Shown here: positions 22,074 to 33,626 of the stretch, piece by piece
Position numbering within the stretch: position 1 is the stretch's first letter
How the letters are laid out: each line of letters begins with the position of its first letter
NCBI GenBank assembly: GCA_022478985.1
Contig: JAKSZP010008005.1
Location: forward strand, 120,838 to 184,837
Direction of reading: 5' to 3'
Length of the DNA: 64,000 nucleotides
Origin: Massospora cicadina
Taxonomy: Eukaryota; Entomophthoromycota; Entomophthoromycetes; Entomophthorales; Entomophthoraceae
Translations under genes and position numbers: made by a program
The notes under the pieces: generated by a model
Databases searched by the model: none
The model's input: only the letters and a program-made list of their open reading frames with translations
Told to the model about the DNA's origin: nothing

Positions 22074-24013
22074 AATTTTAATTTTTTTTAAATTTTATTG
22101 AGGCACACCAACCAGGGGACAGGCATTACCAAATAAAAGTGAAAAAGCCTAAAACAAATAGGGTGACAAAACAAAAAGAAAATAAGGCCTCCACCCAGGC
22201 AGGGAGCGGAGTACACGGCTAGCCAACCATGGCAGAGGGGAGGGAGGGCCAGGCAGCTCTTCTTCAGGTGGATCTTGTATGGAAGATGCATATTGGTTGA
22301 AGAAGTGGACAATAGCAGAGAGCAAGGGCGTTGGGGCATTCCGTGGTGGGGTTGGAGGAGGGTGAGATAACGGTTACTTACCTCAAGGTCAGCTTGGAAG
22401 ACAGCCTCAACTAACTCTGCAACATGATGTCCAGCTTGGATGCGGGCATCTGGGAGTTGTCCAAGCTGGCGATATTTTTCCAGGAAATTTTAGAGGTTGG
22501 GTTGAATGATGATAGTTTTATAACATGCATGACAGCGTCATCAGCATCATTACACAATTTGGTAATTTCCTTTCATGCTACTTTGGGGAAATCAGGGGGA
22601 AGTTGATTGTGCTCAGCCCTTTATGAAATTGATCCATTAATTGTGCCACTGCTTTTTGGGGTTGGTAGCATGGGGGTGAGGCCACCAATGCTAAGGCAAG
22701 CTGGTGATCACTTTGAAATGAGATGGCATTGGGTTTAGGAGCATATCGTCTGAGTGAGAGGATTTTGTCAAAATCAGAGTTATAAAAATTCAGCCCAATC
22801 ATATTCATTCAGGCCTTCTTCATCAGATTCATCATCCTTATTTGTAACAATTTTACCTGTCTCACTACTCTCATCCAATAGGTCCTAAGGATTTTGGTTC
22901 ACAAGAATAGTGGATGTAAGTTTTAGTGGGTTGTAGTAGTCAAATGGGTTTCTTGGATGAGAATGGTGGTCCAAGCCTGACTCTGATTGGTCCATTTATG
23001 CTCAGGGCGGTGAGTGTGGTTGGAGGTTTTGGTGGGGGCTGACTTCCCACGTTGGCTCAATGTGTAAGAATCTTGGGTGGGAGGGGGCAATAAAACGCCC
23101 CATTCAGACGTTGCTGAAACAGGTTTAGAAATTGTGACTATTGAATTGGCATGGGGTAGGACCGTTTAGAGAGTGGTCAAGCTCAAAACAAAAGGGACAA
23201 ATTTTATCAACCGCTATTGACTTAGCAAAAATAAATGCTCCAGTGCCACTGCAATGTGAGCATGTGGGGGATTCGTTGGGTAATGGTAGAGTGAATTGAG
23301 ATTATGGTGTCAGTGGCTTGAAGGCAGCCAGGCACTTTGCACCAGAAGGAACAGTGAATACAAGGTTGGGCTGAGTGCCATAAGCCAAAAGTCCTGACAT
23401 CAACTAGTCATATAAATTTGGGAGATGTAAGGTAGGTTGGCAAATGACACCACTGGTGTGGTGTCATCAGGGAGATGAGTTTGGGTAGTGTGGCTGGGGG
23501 TATGTTTGTGAGAATTAGTGGAGTCAATGCCGCCACTGCAGTATCCTCCTCTGTTTGGAATACTATGTCAAAATAGCCCTTAAAGGTAAGAAATCTATAA
23601 AGACAGACAGCGCAAAGGCAGCAGTGATGAGTTTGATTATTTCTTTGTTGGCGTATGGGAATAAACGCCAATATTTGACACAGAGGCAAAATATGATAGT
23701 GGATCATGGTAGGGTAAGAGGATGGGGACAAGTCAGGTGGATATGCACAAGGTGAAGCGCTAAGTCCCAAGTGAGGGGCAAATCAGCTCAGTAGAGTTTG
23801 GTGGACTATTTGAGCCCATCCAAATTTGTTTTCCTGCAGGGCAGAAAACGCTGAGAGCGGATCACTGCTGCCCCACACTGGAGCAGCAGACAGAGGATCT
23901 GAGGACATCAACTGGAAAGCAGGACATGTTTAGATGGCAGTAGATAATTAAAACTTTTTTGTAAAATCACTCAAAAGTGAGATCAAGCGGAAAGAAGAGT
24001 TTTTGAAAAACCT
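22074..24013 (-). mobile_element. X3: diverged copy of the ORF1-only family
   Basis: It starts on the low side with the same 3' end as X1 and X2 (ACCAGGGGACAGGCATTACC, plus strand) next to an A-rich tail on the minus strand. It ends with the family's 5' end. The length (about 1940 bp) agrees with the 1927 bp of X1 and X2. GAAAATGTAA at 22064-22073 and GAAATGTAG at 24014-24022 look like a decayed TSD. The protein is in fragments (22808-22578, 23770-23408), so this is an older copy. Confidence 0.7.
22200..23910 (-). pseudogene. X3 gag-like ORF1, decayed
   Basis: The frames align piecewise with X1 and X2. For example, 23770-23408 covers the region before the zinc knuckle (TEEDTAVAALTPLILTNIPP parallels AATAATVPLVFQ), and 22808-22578 (QSDHQLALALVASPPCYQPQ) parallels CSDHQLAVKAAATPDCQPL in X1. 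The zinc knuckle is no longer intact. There are many stops. Confidence 0.5.
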
Positions 24014-24022
24014 AGAAATGTA

Positions 24023-25526
24023 GTCCCAATAGTTTTTTTACCCAAGGGTAATTGCTGCCTTCCACTGAAGCACTAGTTTCTTTAAATAGGCCAGTGCTCT
24101 CAATTGTAAGGTACTTTTCTCTTTTTTCACTTCTACTGTCAATATTTTACCCTTTTTGGTTAAGCCTTATGAAGCAAACCTTGACACTTCCCTTAAGACC
24201 AAGTCTCAAGAGTCTAGATCCTCATAGAATGATGTCCTATCCAAATTGAGATGAAGTCATTCCTATTTGTTTCTATCAGGTGCTTTGTAGCAACCATATT
24301 TTAATATTCTTTTATTTACTATTATGATTGATCTGATATCTCTCTCTTATTAGATATCAGAATATCAACTTTTATTTATAAAATTATTGACCCTAAAAAG
24401 GGTCCCAAAATATTCTAATGGAGAGATTTTAACTTCTATCTTATAATTAATTTAATTCATCCTGCAGTGCTAACCCACAAAGTGATCTACAAAGGCCTTC
24501 CTTCCCTGAAAATGGGCCAACCCAACATCTACCAAGTTTTAATAAATACACACTGTTTTGATTTTATTTTTCCACCATCAAAATCCTCTATGTTTAAATG
24601 ATTGACGTGCATCAGCAGCTTCCAGTAAAGTTCCTGCATAATTCAAGCTTTTCCCCACCATTTAAAAGGACTTTGAGCCATTGCTACTTCAGTTACTTAT
24701 CCACTGCTGTGGTTTTATGAAACCATGAGATTCAGACAAAAGCTGACTTAGTTCCTGGTTTTCACATAATAGGCATTTAATTATTATCTAAATATAGTAT
24801 GTATGTAGACCTCCATGTAATTCATCTTCTTTCCTCCCAAACTTTTATACAATTACAAGAATTTACTGCTTAATCTTCATGTTTCCTTGTTTTCTTTATG
24901 TATTTACCAAAAAGTGATTAGACTTACAGTAATTCCTGCTTCCACTCTAGTGCAGGTTTGTTCAATATAAGTTTATAACTTGTACTGGCTAGAAAAACTT
25001 CCAGTGTGGGTATTTGTCCTAAGGTTGACCCACCTTGAATACTTTTTATGTATCCACCAACTGGAAAACTCTACTCATTATATAATGTTCCAGTAACTGA
25101 AAGAGCACATGCCCTGAATGAAGACTATGTTTCCATTTGCCTCCAGTTATATCTATGGTTTAGAAATAAAGGAGCTGTCATGTCCCACAGTTACAAAAAT
25201 ATCCACATCTTATGCAGCATCTACTTGAAGTCACCTTGAAGAGTTGTTTTCAATTACTGTGGTCTTGTTTCCCAATGAAAGAATTAATAAACTTTACCTC
25301 TATTTGATTTCATTAATTTGCCCCCTTTTGTACAGTGCAAGGGCCTTTTGGTGGTGAAGCTACAGGGATAATACCAGAAGCAGTTTCACATTTGCCTAAC
25401 ATGGTAACAGCTGCATGATAATCTTCCTTTGTCCCAGCTACATCACAAGAACTGGAGTCACTTCAGCAGCTTTTGCAGAACCTCCACTCCAAATTGATTA
25501 ATGCTACTGTTCTTGACCCCCCAGGT
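24023..25526. other. AT-rich interval between X3 and element VI
   Basis: Two short plus-strand frames (24052-24249 and 25048-25239) have no recognised features. Nothing else is supported here. Confidence 0.4.
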
Positions 25527-25981
25527 TGTTGGGCCTCCAGGGAGGAATAATTGGTGGCACATCTATCTGTATGGGATGCTTTGCTCCTGTTTTAATAGAT
25601 AACCTCATGACTTGTTTTTAAGCTCTTAAATAAAACTTATAAACAAGAATTCTTATTAGTGATATGCAAAAAGGAATTTTATTTAGAGTAATCAAGCACT
25701 ATTTATAGTGCTTCAAATGTAAGTATATGAATAGGGATTTATGTATAAAGCATCATGGGAGAATCTGTAGGAAAGTCCTGGCTCCTGGGATAGGTGGGAG
25801 TATATAAAAGTGTGGATAGAGATTTGGTTAGCACTGAAATGTAAATATTCCCCAAATTTGGTATTCCAGTTGAATCCAAAATCTAATTTCAGCCTGGGAC
25901 ATTTGAAAATTGTGCCCTTCATATGACTATATCAGTCCTTCCTCTGGACAAGGATTTCACCCAATCCAGGAGAACTTGACA
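25527..25981 (-). repeat. Element VI left LTR (3' LTR)
   Basis: Starts TGTTGGGCCTCC and ends GAACTTGACA on the plus strand. It aligns with 28463-28951 through blocks such as GGTGGCACAT, CATGACTTGTTT and ATTTAGAGTAA-CAAGCACTA. Confidence 0.7.
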
Positions 25982-26876
25982 ACGCCCCTCCCAAGCCTTC
26001 TCGTCCTAGGGGAGTGCTGTGACCTGAGGTTGAGTGTGGGTAGACAGAGGCTCCTGCTTGAGGATGTACAGAGCCTTGTGCTTGATGCAGACCAGTGCTG
26101 GTGATGCCAGTTTGAGAGTTGTGGAAGTAGCAGTAGGCCTTGGATTGGCGCTCAGTGACCTTGGAGTTCTCATGTGTAAATTGTAGTTTGGGAAGCTTGA
26201 CAAACGGCCTGCCAAGGCCCTCATAGTTAGTTCAGATTGCTCTTTTAGCAGCTTTTTTTCCAGTTACTCAATCTGTAAGCTGCTGTTGGCTGGGAAATCT
26301 GATATTTCGAAAATTCATTTTAAGTCGCCGTTCACTTTAAAGGTAATTTGTCTTGGAGGTCCAATAACTCGTTTTGCAAGATTTTAATTGTGAGCATTTT
26401 GAACCGTCAGTAGCACAACCCAGATTTTCAATCCGCAGGCCGAATTCACAGCCTTCGTTCCTGAATGATTTAACTGAGGCCTTCAAACTCTGCCTCCATC
26501 TGTGCTATCCACTTTCCATCTCCAGCCATCTTGGCCATGTGCCTCGGACTCTTCAAAATACTGTGTTCATTCCATTTGCCATTCAAACCTAGCACCTGCG
26601 ATCACCTTATCTGCCAGAAGATCCAGGCGTCTGTTGTCAACAGTGGGTAGCATGGGCAAGTGACCCCACGAGCTTGGAAGGTGACCATGATGGTAGGGTG
26701 TGGCCCCCTAAATGTCTGATGTGCGCTCCTTCAGCGACGCTGAGCCACCATCTTGGGACTGAGGCGAGCGAATTCACACTCACAACTTGAAAAAGTCCTT
26801 GACAAGGTTTGAGAGGGAAATGTGAAGTGGGCCAAAAGGTTGGCATTAGTAGTGGAGGTAGTGTCAGCCAGTTCCC

Positions 26877-27207
26877 GAGCTTCACTTTTTCTTGACTCTT
26901 GTTTTTGGTGGATGGTGCTGGTCCCAAATCAGAGAGTTGGAACTGGGTAATCTAATTCCCTTTTTATTTTGTTGGTATTTGGCCCAATTTCAGGAGGGGC
27001 GCCATCAAAGTCAGAAAGGCATTGCAGGAAAGGAGTCATCAAGCTTCACTTTTTCAGGACTTCATTTTTGTTGGGATTGGCGTATCCCTAAACTGAGGTC
27101 AAACTGGCAATCTGGTGTTCTTATACTAGTAACATGTGGCTGGGTTTGATTCAGGAGGGGCGCCATCGAAGTTGAAGTGGCAGGATTGTTGGAAAAGAGT
27201 CATCAGT
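26877..27207. repeat. 165-bp tandem duplication in element VI
   Basis: Two degenerate units, about 26877-27041 and 27042-27207, both begin AGCTTCACTTTTTC and both contain TTCAGGAGGGGCGCCATC followed by AAGT, ending GAGTCATCA. Identity is moderate, so the duplication is old. The GGCGCC core is strictly kept. Confidence 0.65.
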
Positions 27208-28441
27208 GCTTTCTTCTCAATGGAGGCAAGAAAGACCCAGGTATTCTATACAAGTATTTAAACAAATTGCTGCACCGATTGCTTTTAGGGCTTCCACAAA
27301 AATTTCTGAGGTTTAAGTTACCTTCATTAAAAATGTAGAAACAATCTTTGGCTTGTTGGCCCAACTGATTGAATTCAACGTTCAGATGATGCCTATCCAA
27401 ATTTATGTTCACTAAATCAGATTGGAAAATGCATATCATTAAGGGAGAATTTAAATGGTCGCCTAAATAAAGGTTATCATTTGAGTACACTCATCAATCT
27501 GAGTTTTTTGAACTGTGTAATAAATTGAACTCATAGAGATTAGAGTTTCATTAGCCTCAATTAAATAAACCATTTTGTGGGGCACCTATAAAAAGAATGT
27601 TAGGAAATAAAGTTGTGATTTGGGAATTGTAATTGTAAATAGAATTCATGGTTAATTCTCCCTCAGAATGACTTGGAGTGAACAGATTTCATTTGATTGC
27701 AGAAGACAATAAGGAGGATCTGTGCATATATAATATCATCACCATCATCATCAAAAATCCCTACAATATAAGTCAAGACTTTTTCAAAAATAATGTAAGT
27801 TTGGTAGTTCCATCTGATCCTCAGAATAAATGATTAATTTTCTCTTGCAAAACCCTCTGCTCCAGGTTAGATCTTCTGGTTTTGGGTTTGGAAATATTTG
27901 AACTTCTTTTTGACATGACTGTTTTAGTTTTCTGAGAGGTTCCTTGACTTTAATGTGGTTATATTTTCTTTAAATTTATTTGAGGGGGACCTTTTGGTTC
28001 TTTGCCTGGTATTGGTCCAACTTGGTATGGTATTTTTGGCTCATCTTCATAAATTCTACATCTATAGCTAGCTCATAAATTGCAGGCTTAACTTTAGGAG
28101 TTGAGATTTGGTATAAAGAAAAGTTTGTTCAAAATTTGAGGTAGTTTGTTTCCTTGGCATGGTCTTCAATCAGAACACAATTTCTGTTGAAGCCCAAGTA
28201 AAGCTGTTTTCTCTTCAGATCTTTCTTTCCCTTAATTATCTTTTAAAGCTATAGGTAAGCCCAGCAGGCAAGTAATGAACTGTGTTGTTAAGCCATGATA
28301 GCCATTGACACAGTCAACTTGAGACTGTAAACTTTTTCCATCTCATTAGACCTTAGGTTTGAGTGCTTTTGGGAGAAAAAATGCTGCTTAGATAGTTACC
28401 ACTTTTCTATACATATATATTATTGGGGTGACTTGGTAATA

Positions 28442-28459
28442 TCCTGGTAGAAAGCACCA
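28442..28459 (-). other. Element VI primer binding site
   Basis: On the minus strand TGGTGCTTTCTACCAGGA lies three bases from the right LTR. The complement ends AAAGCACCA, as a tRNA acceptor end would. The first seven bases equal those at the primer sites of elements I and II. Confidence 0.6.
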
Positions 28460-28462
28460 TTT

Positions 28463-28951
28463 TGTCAGGCTCACCAGAGCAGCGCACTGGTGGCACATCC
28501 AACTGAAGGTGTTGAAGTTCACTCTTCATGGGTAACCTTATGACTTGTTTACTCCTAATAGAAACTTTACAACTTAATTATTAGTAATTGGCATAAAAAA
28601 GTGCTTTATTTAGAGTAACTAAGCACTATTTATAATGCTTGGAAATGAAAGGAAATAAGGAGGATTTTAAGGGTAGTCATGGGAACCATAGAAAGTCCTA
28701 ATACTGATATGGGAATAGATCAAGTGTGGATTAAGATTAGATATTAACAACTTAGAGATGCAATTTTTTTCAAAATTTGGGAGTAATTCAATTATTCCCA
28801 AAGCTTACATGTCTACAGAGAACATAGAATTGAACCCCCATTTCAATCTTATTAGGCCAGTTAAATATCGTGTTGTGACCATTCATATGAATGTGTTGAC
28901 CTTCTCCTGGACAAAGCCCTTTTACCCACCATATGTAATCCATAGCAGACA
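28463..28951 (-). repeat. Element VI right LTR (5' LTR)
   Basis: Starts TGTCAGGCTCACC and is homologous to 25527-25981. The outer edge is uncertain by a few bases because the end AGCAGACA only partly matches the partner's CTTGACA. Confidence 0.65.
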
Positions 28952-29039
28952 TATTTCTTGGGTAGGAATGGGGTGTCATGTCTGAAGGTGATATGGTTCT
29001 AAATTAATTGAAAGTCCAGAGGTGAGACAATTTCACCAG

Positions 29040-30166
29040 ACGAAGGCTTCCATCCATCATTAATCCCAGAGATTTTGATTGAGTGCAGATTTGAGCTTCA
29101 GAGAGATGTGTACATGATTGGGTAAATGAAGTGGGAGATTGTTTGGATTATTTTTGGAGTCCAACCTTGATCCTGATTGGCTGATTATGTTGAGCACTAT
29201 TAACATTTGCTGAAAATTTTTGCTGATTTTTTTGCTGCTCATCTTGAGTGGGTGGGGCATCCAAAGTCACTCACTTGAATGTTAAGCTGGGTGGCCTCAT
29301 GGGTGGGGGTTGGCAGTTTTGTACCAAAGGCTTTGAAAACCAGTTGACATGCCTTTTTGGAATGGTGTCACTCCATATGAGGGGGAAAACAGTGGTTGCT
29401 GTCATTTCTGGGAGTCCAAGTATAAGTATTCAAGGTAGATGGGATATACATATGGTGGGATGGTTAGGCTATGCTGCTGGTGGGTGGTAATGGTGGCCAT
29501 TGCCTGAGGTGCCACTAGTTGCTCAGCACCGTACAGGATAAGGAAGTGGATGATGGGTTGTTACAAGTGGACAACCCTGACATCAATTCTTCATAGAATG
29601 TTTGAGGGGAAAAGATGAAGGTTTTTCAAAAGTCACTGCATGCTGGGCGTGTGGTATCATTGTGTGAGGCGTGTATGGGTGAAAAAATGGGTGTGTTTTT
29701 ATACATTAAGGGCGCTGCTACTGCAGTGGCCAGCAACGTCTTCTGCGAAGAATCCAAAATCAATATAGCCCTCAGGTGAAGCCAATAAACCATTCTGCGG
29801 CAAAGTAAGTTGCCCGCTTGATAATCACTCGGTTATACATGGGAAGAGAAATCACATACTGGACGTATAAAAGTGAACAGCTAATTACCAGTAGCCTGGC
29901 AAAGTGGGATGGGTTGGGTTAAATGGACCTATGCTAGATGCAAAATGCTGTCTCTTTTTTATATTGCATCCAGCCAGTTGCATTTGGTGGGCTATATGAG
30001 CAAGTCCACATGCGTTTGCCTGCTGGGCGGCAAACACTATCAGAGGGACACCAAGTTCACTCAGGGCAGCAGCAAAAGGGATCTGAGACACAGAATTGGA
30101 AATTGGATACAGACAACAGTGAGTATGTTTAATTTTTTAAAATTACTCCACAGTTGATGTTGAGCG
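29040..30166 (-). mobile_element. X4: decayed, truncated X-family relative
   Basis: Several blocks match X1-X3 on the minus strand. They include the CTGCAGTGGCC stretch near 29719 (parallel to CTGCAGTGGCAGC in X1), the TTGATAATCACTCGGTTATACATGGG block near 29819 (parallel to TTGATAATGGCTTGG), and the 5' end TTGAGCGAAAAGAA near 30153. The family 3' end is missing. No usable frame remains. Confidence 0.45.
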
Positions 30167-30200
30167 AAAAGAATTTGATTTGGCAGAAAGTTATGCAGCC

Positions 30201-30251
30201 TTTTTTTTTTTTTTTTTTTTTTTGGGGAGAGTGACAGGCTTTCAGCCTGTC
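30201..30251. repeat. T23 tract followed by a perfect 8-bp hairpin
   Basis: Twenty-three consecutive T at 30201-30223, then GGGGAGAGT, then GACAGGCT-TTC-AGCCTGTC (30233-30251), a perfect inverted repeat with a 3-nt loop. It sits exactly at the 5' end of LINE fragment C. Confidence 0.85.
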
Positions 30252-30698
30252 TAGAAAAATCTTCGCCTTTTCCATGTTCTCCCCTATCCACCCTTTGCTC
30301 CACGCCTTAAGTGATGCACAGCACTATGGATGATCCACACTATTGTCCTGATACCTCTGGCACTCCCTACCCTCCATGAAGCTGTGCAATGATTACATTC
30401 CCACCTCACAGATCATTTCCAAGCCTGGTTGTTTGGCCAACTGCCATCCTGCCAACGCCTGTTAGCCATCCTGCGTTCCATCTTGGCTTTCATGGACCCC
30501 TTTCCTTCACTCATGTTCAGTTTGTCCCATCTCCCCTGACACTCCCCCTTCCTTCCACTGGCAGTCCTGCTGGCAACAGGAGTTATCTTCAGCTCTTCTG
30601 GGGTGCAGCTCACTTTTCTTGAGTTTGGTAGTTGGTAGTTGGTGCTTATCAGAAGTGTCCATTCCCTGGTCAGCCTTCCCTGAATAAAATTTAAATTT
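30224..30698 (+). mobile_element. LINE C: 5'-truncated LINE 3' fragment, plus strand
   Basis: The plus strand aligns with the 3' ends of LINE A and B. Near 30280 TCTATCCACCC parallels LINE A ORF2. Near 30575 GGCAACAGGAGTTATCTTCA parallels GGCAACAAGAGATAGCATCG in LINE B. CCCTGGTCAGCCTTCCCTGA precedes an AATAAAATTTAAATTT tail, as in LINE B. Only the last 470 bp of a LINE are present. It is opposite in orientation to LINE A and B. Confidence 0.7.
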
Positions 30699-31160
30699 GA
30701 TTATTCTTAAAATACTTTTTAATAAATTAATCAAATTTAGATTGATTTACATTCCTTAATTTAATAAGGTGAATTTTAAACTGGTTTTACACATATAAAT
30801 CATACTTAAAAATCCTAAAAATAAACAGTTTTTTATGTGACTACAAATTTTGAACAGAACCTCCATGCCAAATTTCCAATTTCTAGATTTTATAGTCTAT
30901 GAGAGTCCTAGATTAATAGTGACTTTTTATATATAGATAAACAAATAGGAATGCCAAATTTGATTATCAAAGAATAGGGTAAGTTAACTGCCATATGGTT
31001 CTAAGTGATTACATAGTTAAATAAATTAGCATAAAATTATTATAGCATAACTCTATACTGCATATTATTATAAGAAAGGCATTGCTGACTGGTTATCAAA
31101 AAGTATAATTACAGCTGGATGTCTTTCAAAACTTAGAATCTAATTCTATAATTTTTTTCA
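30699..31160. other. AT-rich spacer between LINE C and LINE B
   Basis: Very AT-rich with no open frames. I see nothing else in it. Confidence 0.5.
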
Positions 31161-31258
31161 TATAATCAATTAATTACTTTAAATTTAAATTTAAATTTAT
31201 TATGGGAAGGCCGACCATGGGACGGACACTTCCAAATATGACTCAGACGAGGCAAAAC

Positions 31259-31960
31259 TTAGTACCAGGAGTAACCCCAGAGAAGCGATGCTATCTCTTG
31301 TTGCCAGCGGAAACGCCACTTATGGGAAGGGGGAGGAACGTGTGTAGGGGACGTAGCCACTATTGAGCACGTGTGGAGGAAGGGGTCTGATTTGATGAAC
31401 CAGACTGGGAACCAGGAGAGACCAGCTGTCAGCGACGTGGTGGGAGATATCCAAACATCCACGCTTGAAAGTGATCCACCAATGAGACCGGAATCTGTGG
31501 ACAGCTTCAGGTGGGGAGGGTGGGGGATGGATCCGGCGATGGCATCCAAGACAATCGTGTGGATAGTCCACATGGCGATTGCAACCACCAGAGCACGAAG
31601 GGAGGGTGGGAGGGGGGAGGCCATTGATGAAGCAAACATATCTCTTGACAGACTGAAGGATGTGTTGGATCCTGGCCTAGCAGACGTTGGACTTCGCGCC
31701 ATATTACTTTAGAGGTGGGGCACTTCTCCAGGCGGTGAAACAGCGTTCCATACTGGCCACACACGACACAGGATGAGTGTAAAGCATTAGAGCGCTCAGT
31801 TGTACGGTACACCTGCCTCAGGCAGCGCTGGACACATGGGAGCAGACTTGAGGCTGCAACAGAGGATGGTGTGCATATTTCCAGATAGTCTTTTGGGTCT
31901 CAGTAGAATAAGGGATGTCCATCATGTCCAGGTAGTCCACCCCTGGATAGGACTTGGGGT
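31259..31960 (-). pseudogene. LINE B ORF2 C-terminal zinc-finger domain
   Basis: The frames 31812-31507 and 31702-31259 contain CVVCGQYGTLFHRLEKC (C-x2-C-x7-H-x4-C) followed by PTSKVIWREVQRLLGQ, the typical zf-RVT arrangement. A C-terminus with SLRALVVAIAMWTIHTIVLD follows. It is in a different frame from the RT body. A zinc-binding tail like this is thought to bind RNA or target DNA in LINE proteins. Confidence 0.75.
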
Positions 31961-32050
31961 CGAATGGGGATCACGCCATCATGGATGGGTAGCCCCTGTA
32001 CCTCTTGTGTGAACTGAGGAGAGGGGCGGCCTCTTTGGGTTGTATGTCCA

Positions 32051-33626
32051 CTAATACAAATTCTCCACCTGCGCTTCGCATGGAGAGTAGGATTCGTTTG
32101 TAGGGTTTTGGTCCCGTGAGGACCTGTGGCTGATGTGTGTGATGCGAGGTATTTCATCAGGGAGTGGGGTTTGATGGATTGTTGAGGCCCAAGGCTCGGG
32201 AGGAGTTGGAGCAGGCCGCGTGGGACCAGTGTTGGGATGGGAGTGTAGGAGCAGTGACAGCCGCAATCCAGGTGCCCAGGATCTTGGCGGCATGGGCTTT
32301 GAAGTCAAGTAGGCCCATGCCACCTGATGATGAGGGCCAAACATGACCTCTAGCCGTACAGGTGGAGGGCGGCCTGACCTAAAGCCAGCCTTGTAGCAAA
32401 GCATACAGGGATTTGAAGAAGCGTGGGGAGAAGGGATGGCGTGGGCTCCGAACCAGACTTTGGATAGGAGCATAGAGTTGGCAAGAACAACCCTGCCAGT
32501 GAGGGTAGTAGGGTGGGCTCTGAGAGAGGCTATTCGCTTCGTCACGTTGTCCAGTATATGGCACTCCATTACTGCTGACGCGTATCCACCTGCCTCCAAC
32601 CACACGCCCAGATGGCGTACCAGTCCTATGGTAGGTCGTGGCACAAAGGGGAGCACCAGTGGAGCGGTGTGTTTTGAGTTAGTAAGGCGTGGGACATGGG
32701 CGAGCAGATGGCCGGGTTGGGAACTACTTGCTGGGGCCCAGCAGTTCTGAAACCGACTAAGGAGGATGATTTCAGTTTTGGAGGCGTTCAGTGCCGCGTT
32801 GCTTACCCGGGAATATTCCTGGATGAGGGCTTCAAGCGCGCGTGCATCTTTGTTATTAGACACCCCCACCACGCAATCATCTGCAAATGCCATCATCTTG
32901 ACTGGGGTTTGGCCTGGCACATGGACCCCATTGAGTTGGGCATTCACATTTCGCAGTAGTGGGTCAAGGCTGAAGTTGTATAAGAGTGGGCTCAGGGGGT
33001 CCCCTTGTCGCAGGCCCCTTTGAGGATGGACTACTTCCGTTAGGAAACCTGGGCTGCGCACTGCCATTGTTGCAGATTCCGTGAGCAGCATCACCCAGTT
33101 AATGAAGCGGGGAGGTAGGCGGAATTTTGGAGGCAGGCCCTAAGGTATTCCCAGTTTACTCTATCATAGGCCTTTTGTTGGTCCAAGAATACAAGTGCCC
33201 CAGAGGCTGTGGACTGACACACATTAGCCACAGAGTGCACGTTATCCCAAATTGACCTTCTGGGGATGAAACTGAATTGTTCTGGGGAGATGGTGGCAGA
33301 TGCTACAGTCCCTAAATGGTTAGCCATGATTTTTGTTAAAATTTTGGTGTCTGTTTTTGTCAGAGAAATGGGGTGCCAGTTGGCTAAGTCTAGCCTATCC
33401 CCTTTCTTGAAGAGTGTGACCGTAAAGGCCTCATGTCCTCCTGGTAGGAGGCGCGTTTCCAACAGGCTTTGGTTGAGTGAGGCTAGCAGCAATGGGGATA
33501 TATATTTAAAATATTTTTTGTAGAACTCATATGGAATTCCATCTGGGCCTGGGCATTTTTGGTTTGGCGCACCGCGAATGGTAGTCCATAATTTGTTTAA
33601 GTAATTAAATTCATTATTTCTGGGTA
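32051..33626 (-). pseudogene. LINE B reverse transcriptase
   Basis: Two overlapping frames carry RT. 33492-33091 has FTVTLFKKGDRLDLANWHPI, RRSIWDNVHSVANVCQ and motif A ALVFLDQQKAYDRVNWEYLR. 33094-32051 (347 codons) has motif B GLRQGDPLSPLLYNFSLDPL and motif C MMAFADDCVVGVSN, with FADD at 32876-32887, then a long thumb and connection. All catalytic Asp are present. One frameshift sits near 33091. A GPDGIPYEFY-type lead-in is found at about 33500-33560. The enzyme copies LINE RNA at the nicked target site. Confidence 0.85.

Larger units (their letters stand above)
25982..28462 (-). pseudogene. Element VI internal remnant
   Basis: The minus-strand frames 26224-26006 (MRALAGRLSSFPNYNLH) and 26927-26637 are remnants. 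The first resembles the C-terminal pol tail of element I. The 27490-27203 frame (MYSNDNLYLGDHLNSPLMIC) is possibly gag N-terminal but has no motif. The 27500-28440 stretch is noncoding. No catalytic motif remains. Confidence 0.4.
25527..28951 (-). mobile_element. Element VI: internally deleted LTR retrotransposon
   Basis: Diverged LTRs at 25527-25981 and 28463-28951 enclose about 2.5 kb. The minus-strand orientation follows from a purine tract (GGGAGGGGCGT) just before the left LTR's TGTCAAG, and from a primer site next to the right LTR. The left internal end has a stretch resembling the pol C-terminus of element I (RALAGRLSS against RALANKVV). RT, RNase H and the integrase core are absent, so it is a deleted relative of element I. 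No TSD was found. Confidence 0.7.

Noticed and set aside
26980..27010. GATGGCGCCCCTCC on the minus strand as a retroviral TGGCGCC primer site
   Set aside because: It occurs twice inside the element VI interior, far from either LTR, and a proper primer site exists at 28442-28459.
31371..31712. A 113-codon plus-strand frame in the LINE B 3' region
   Set aside because: It is antisense to the ORF2 C-terminus, which is supported by LINE A homology.
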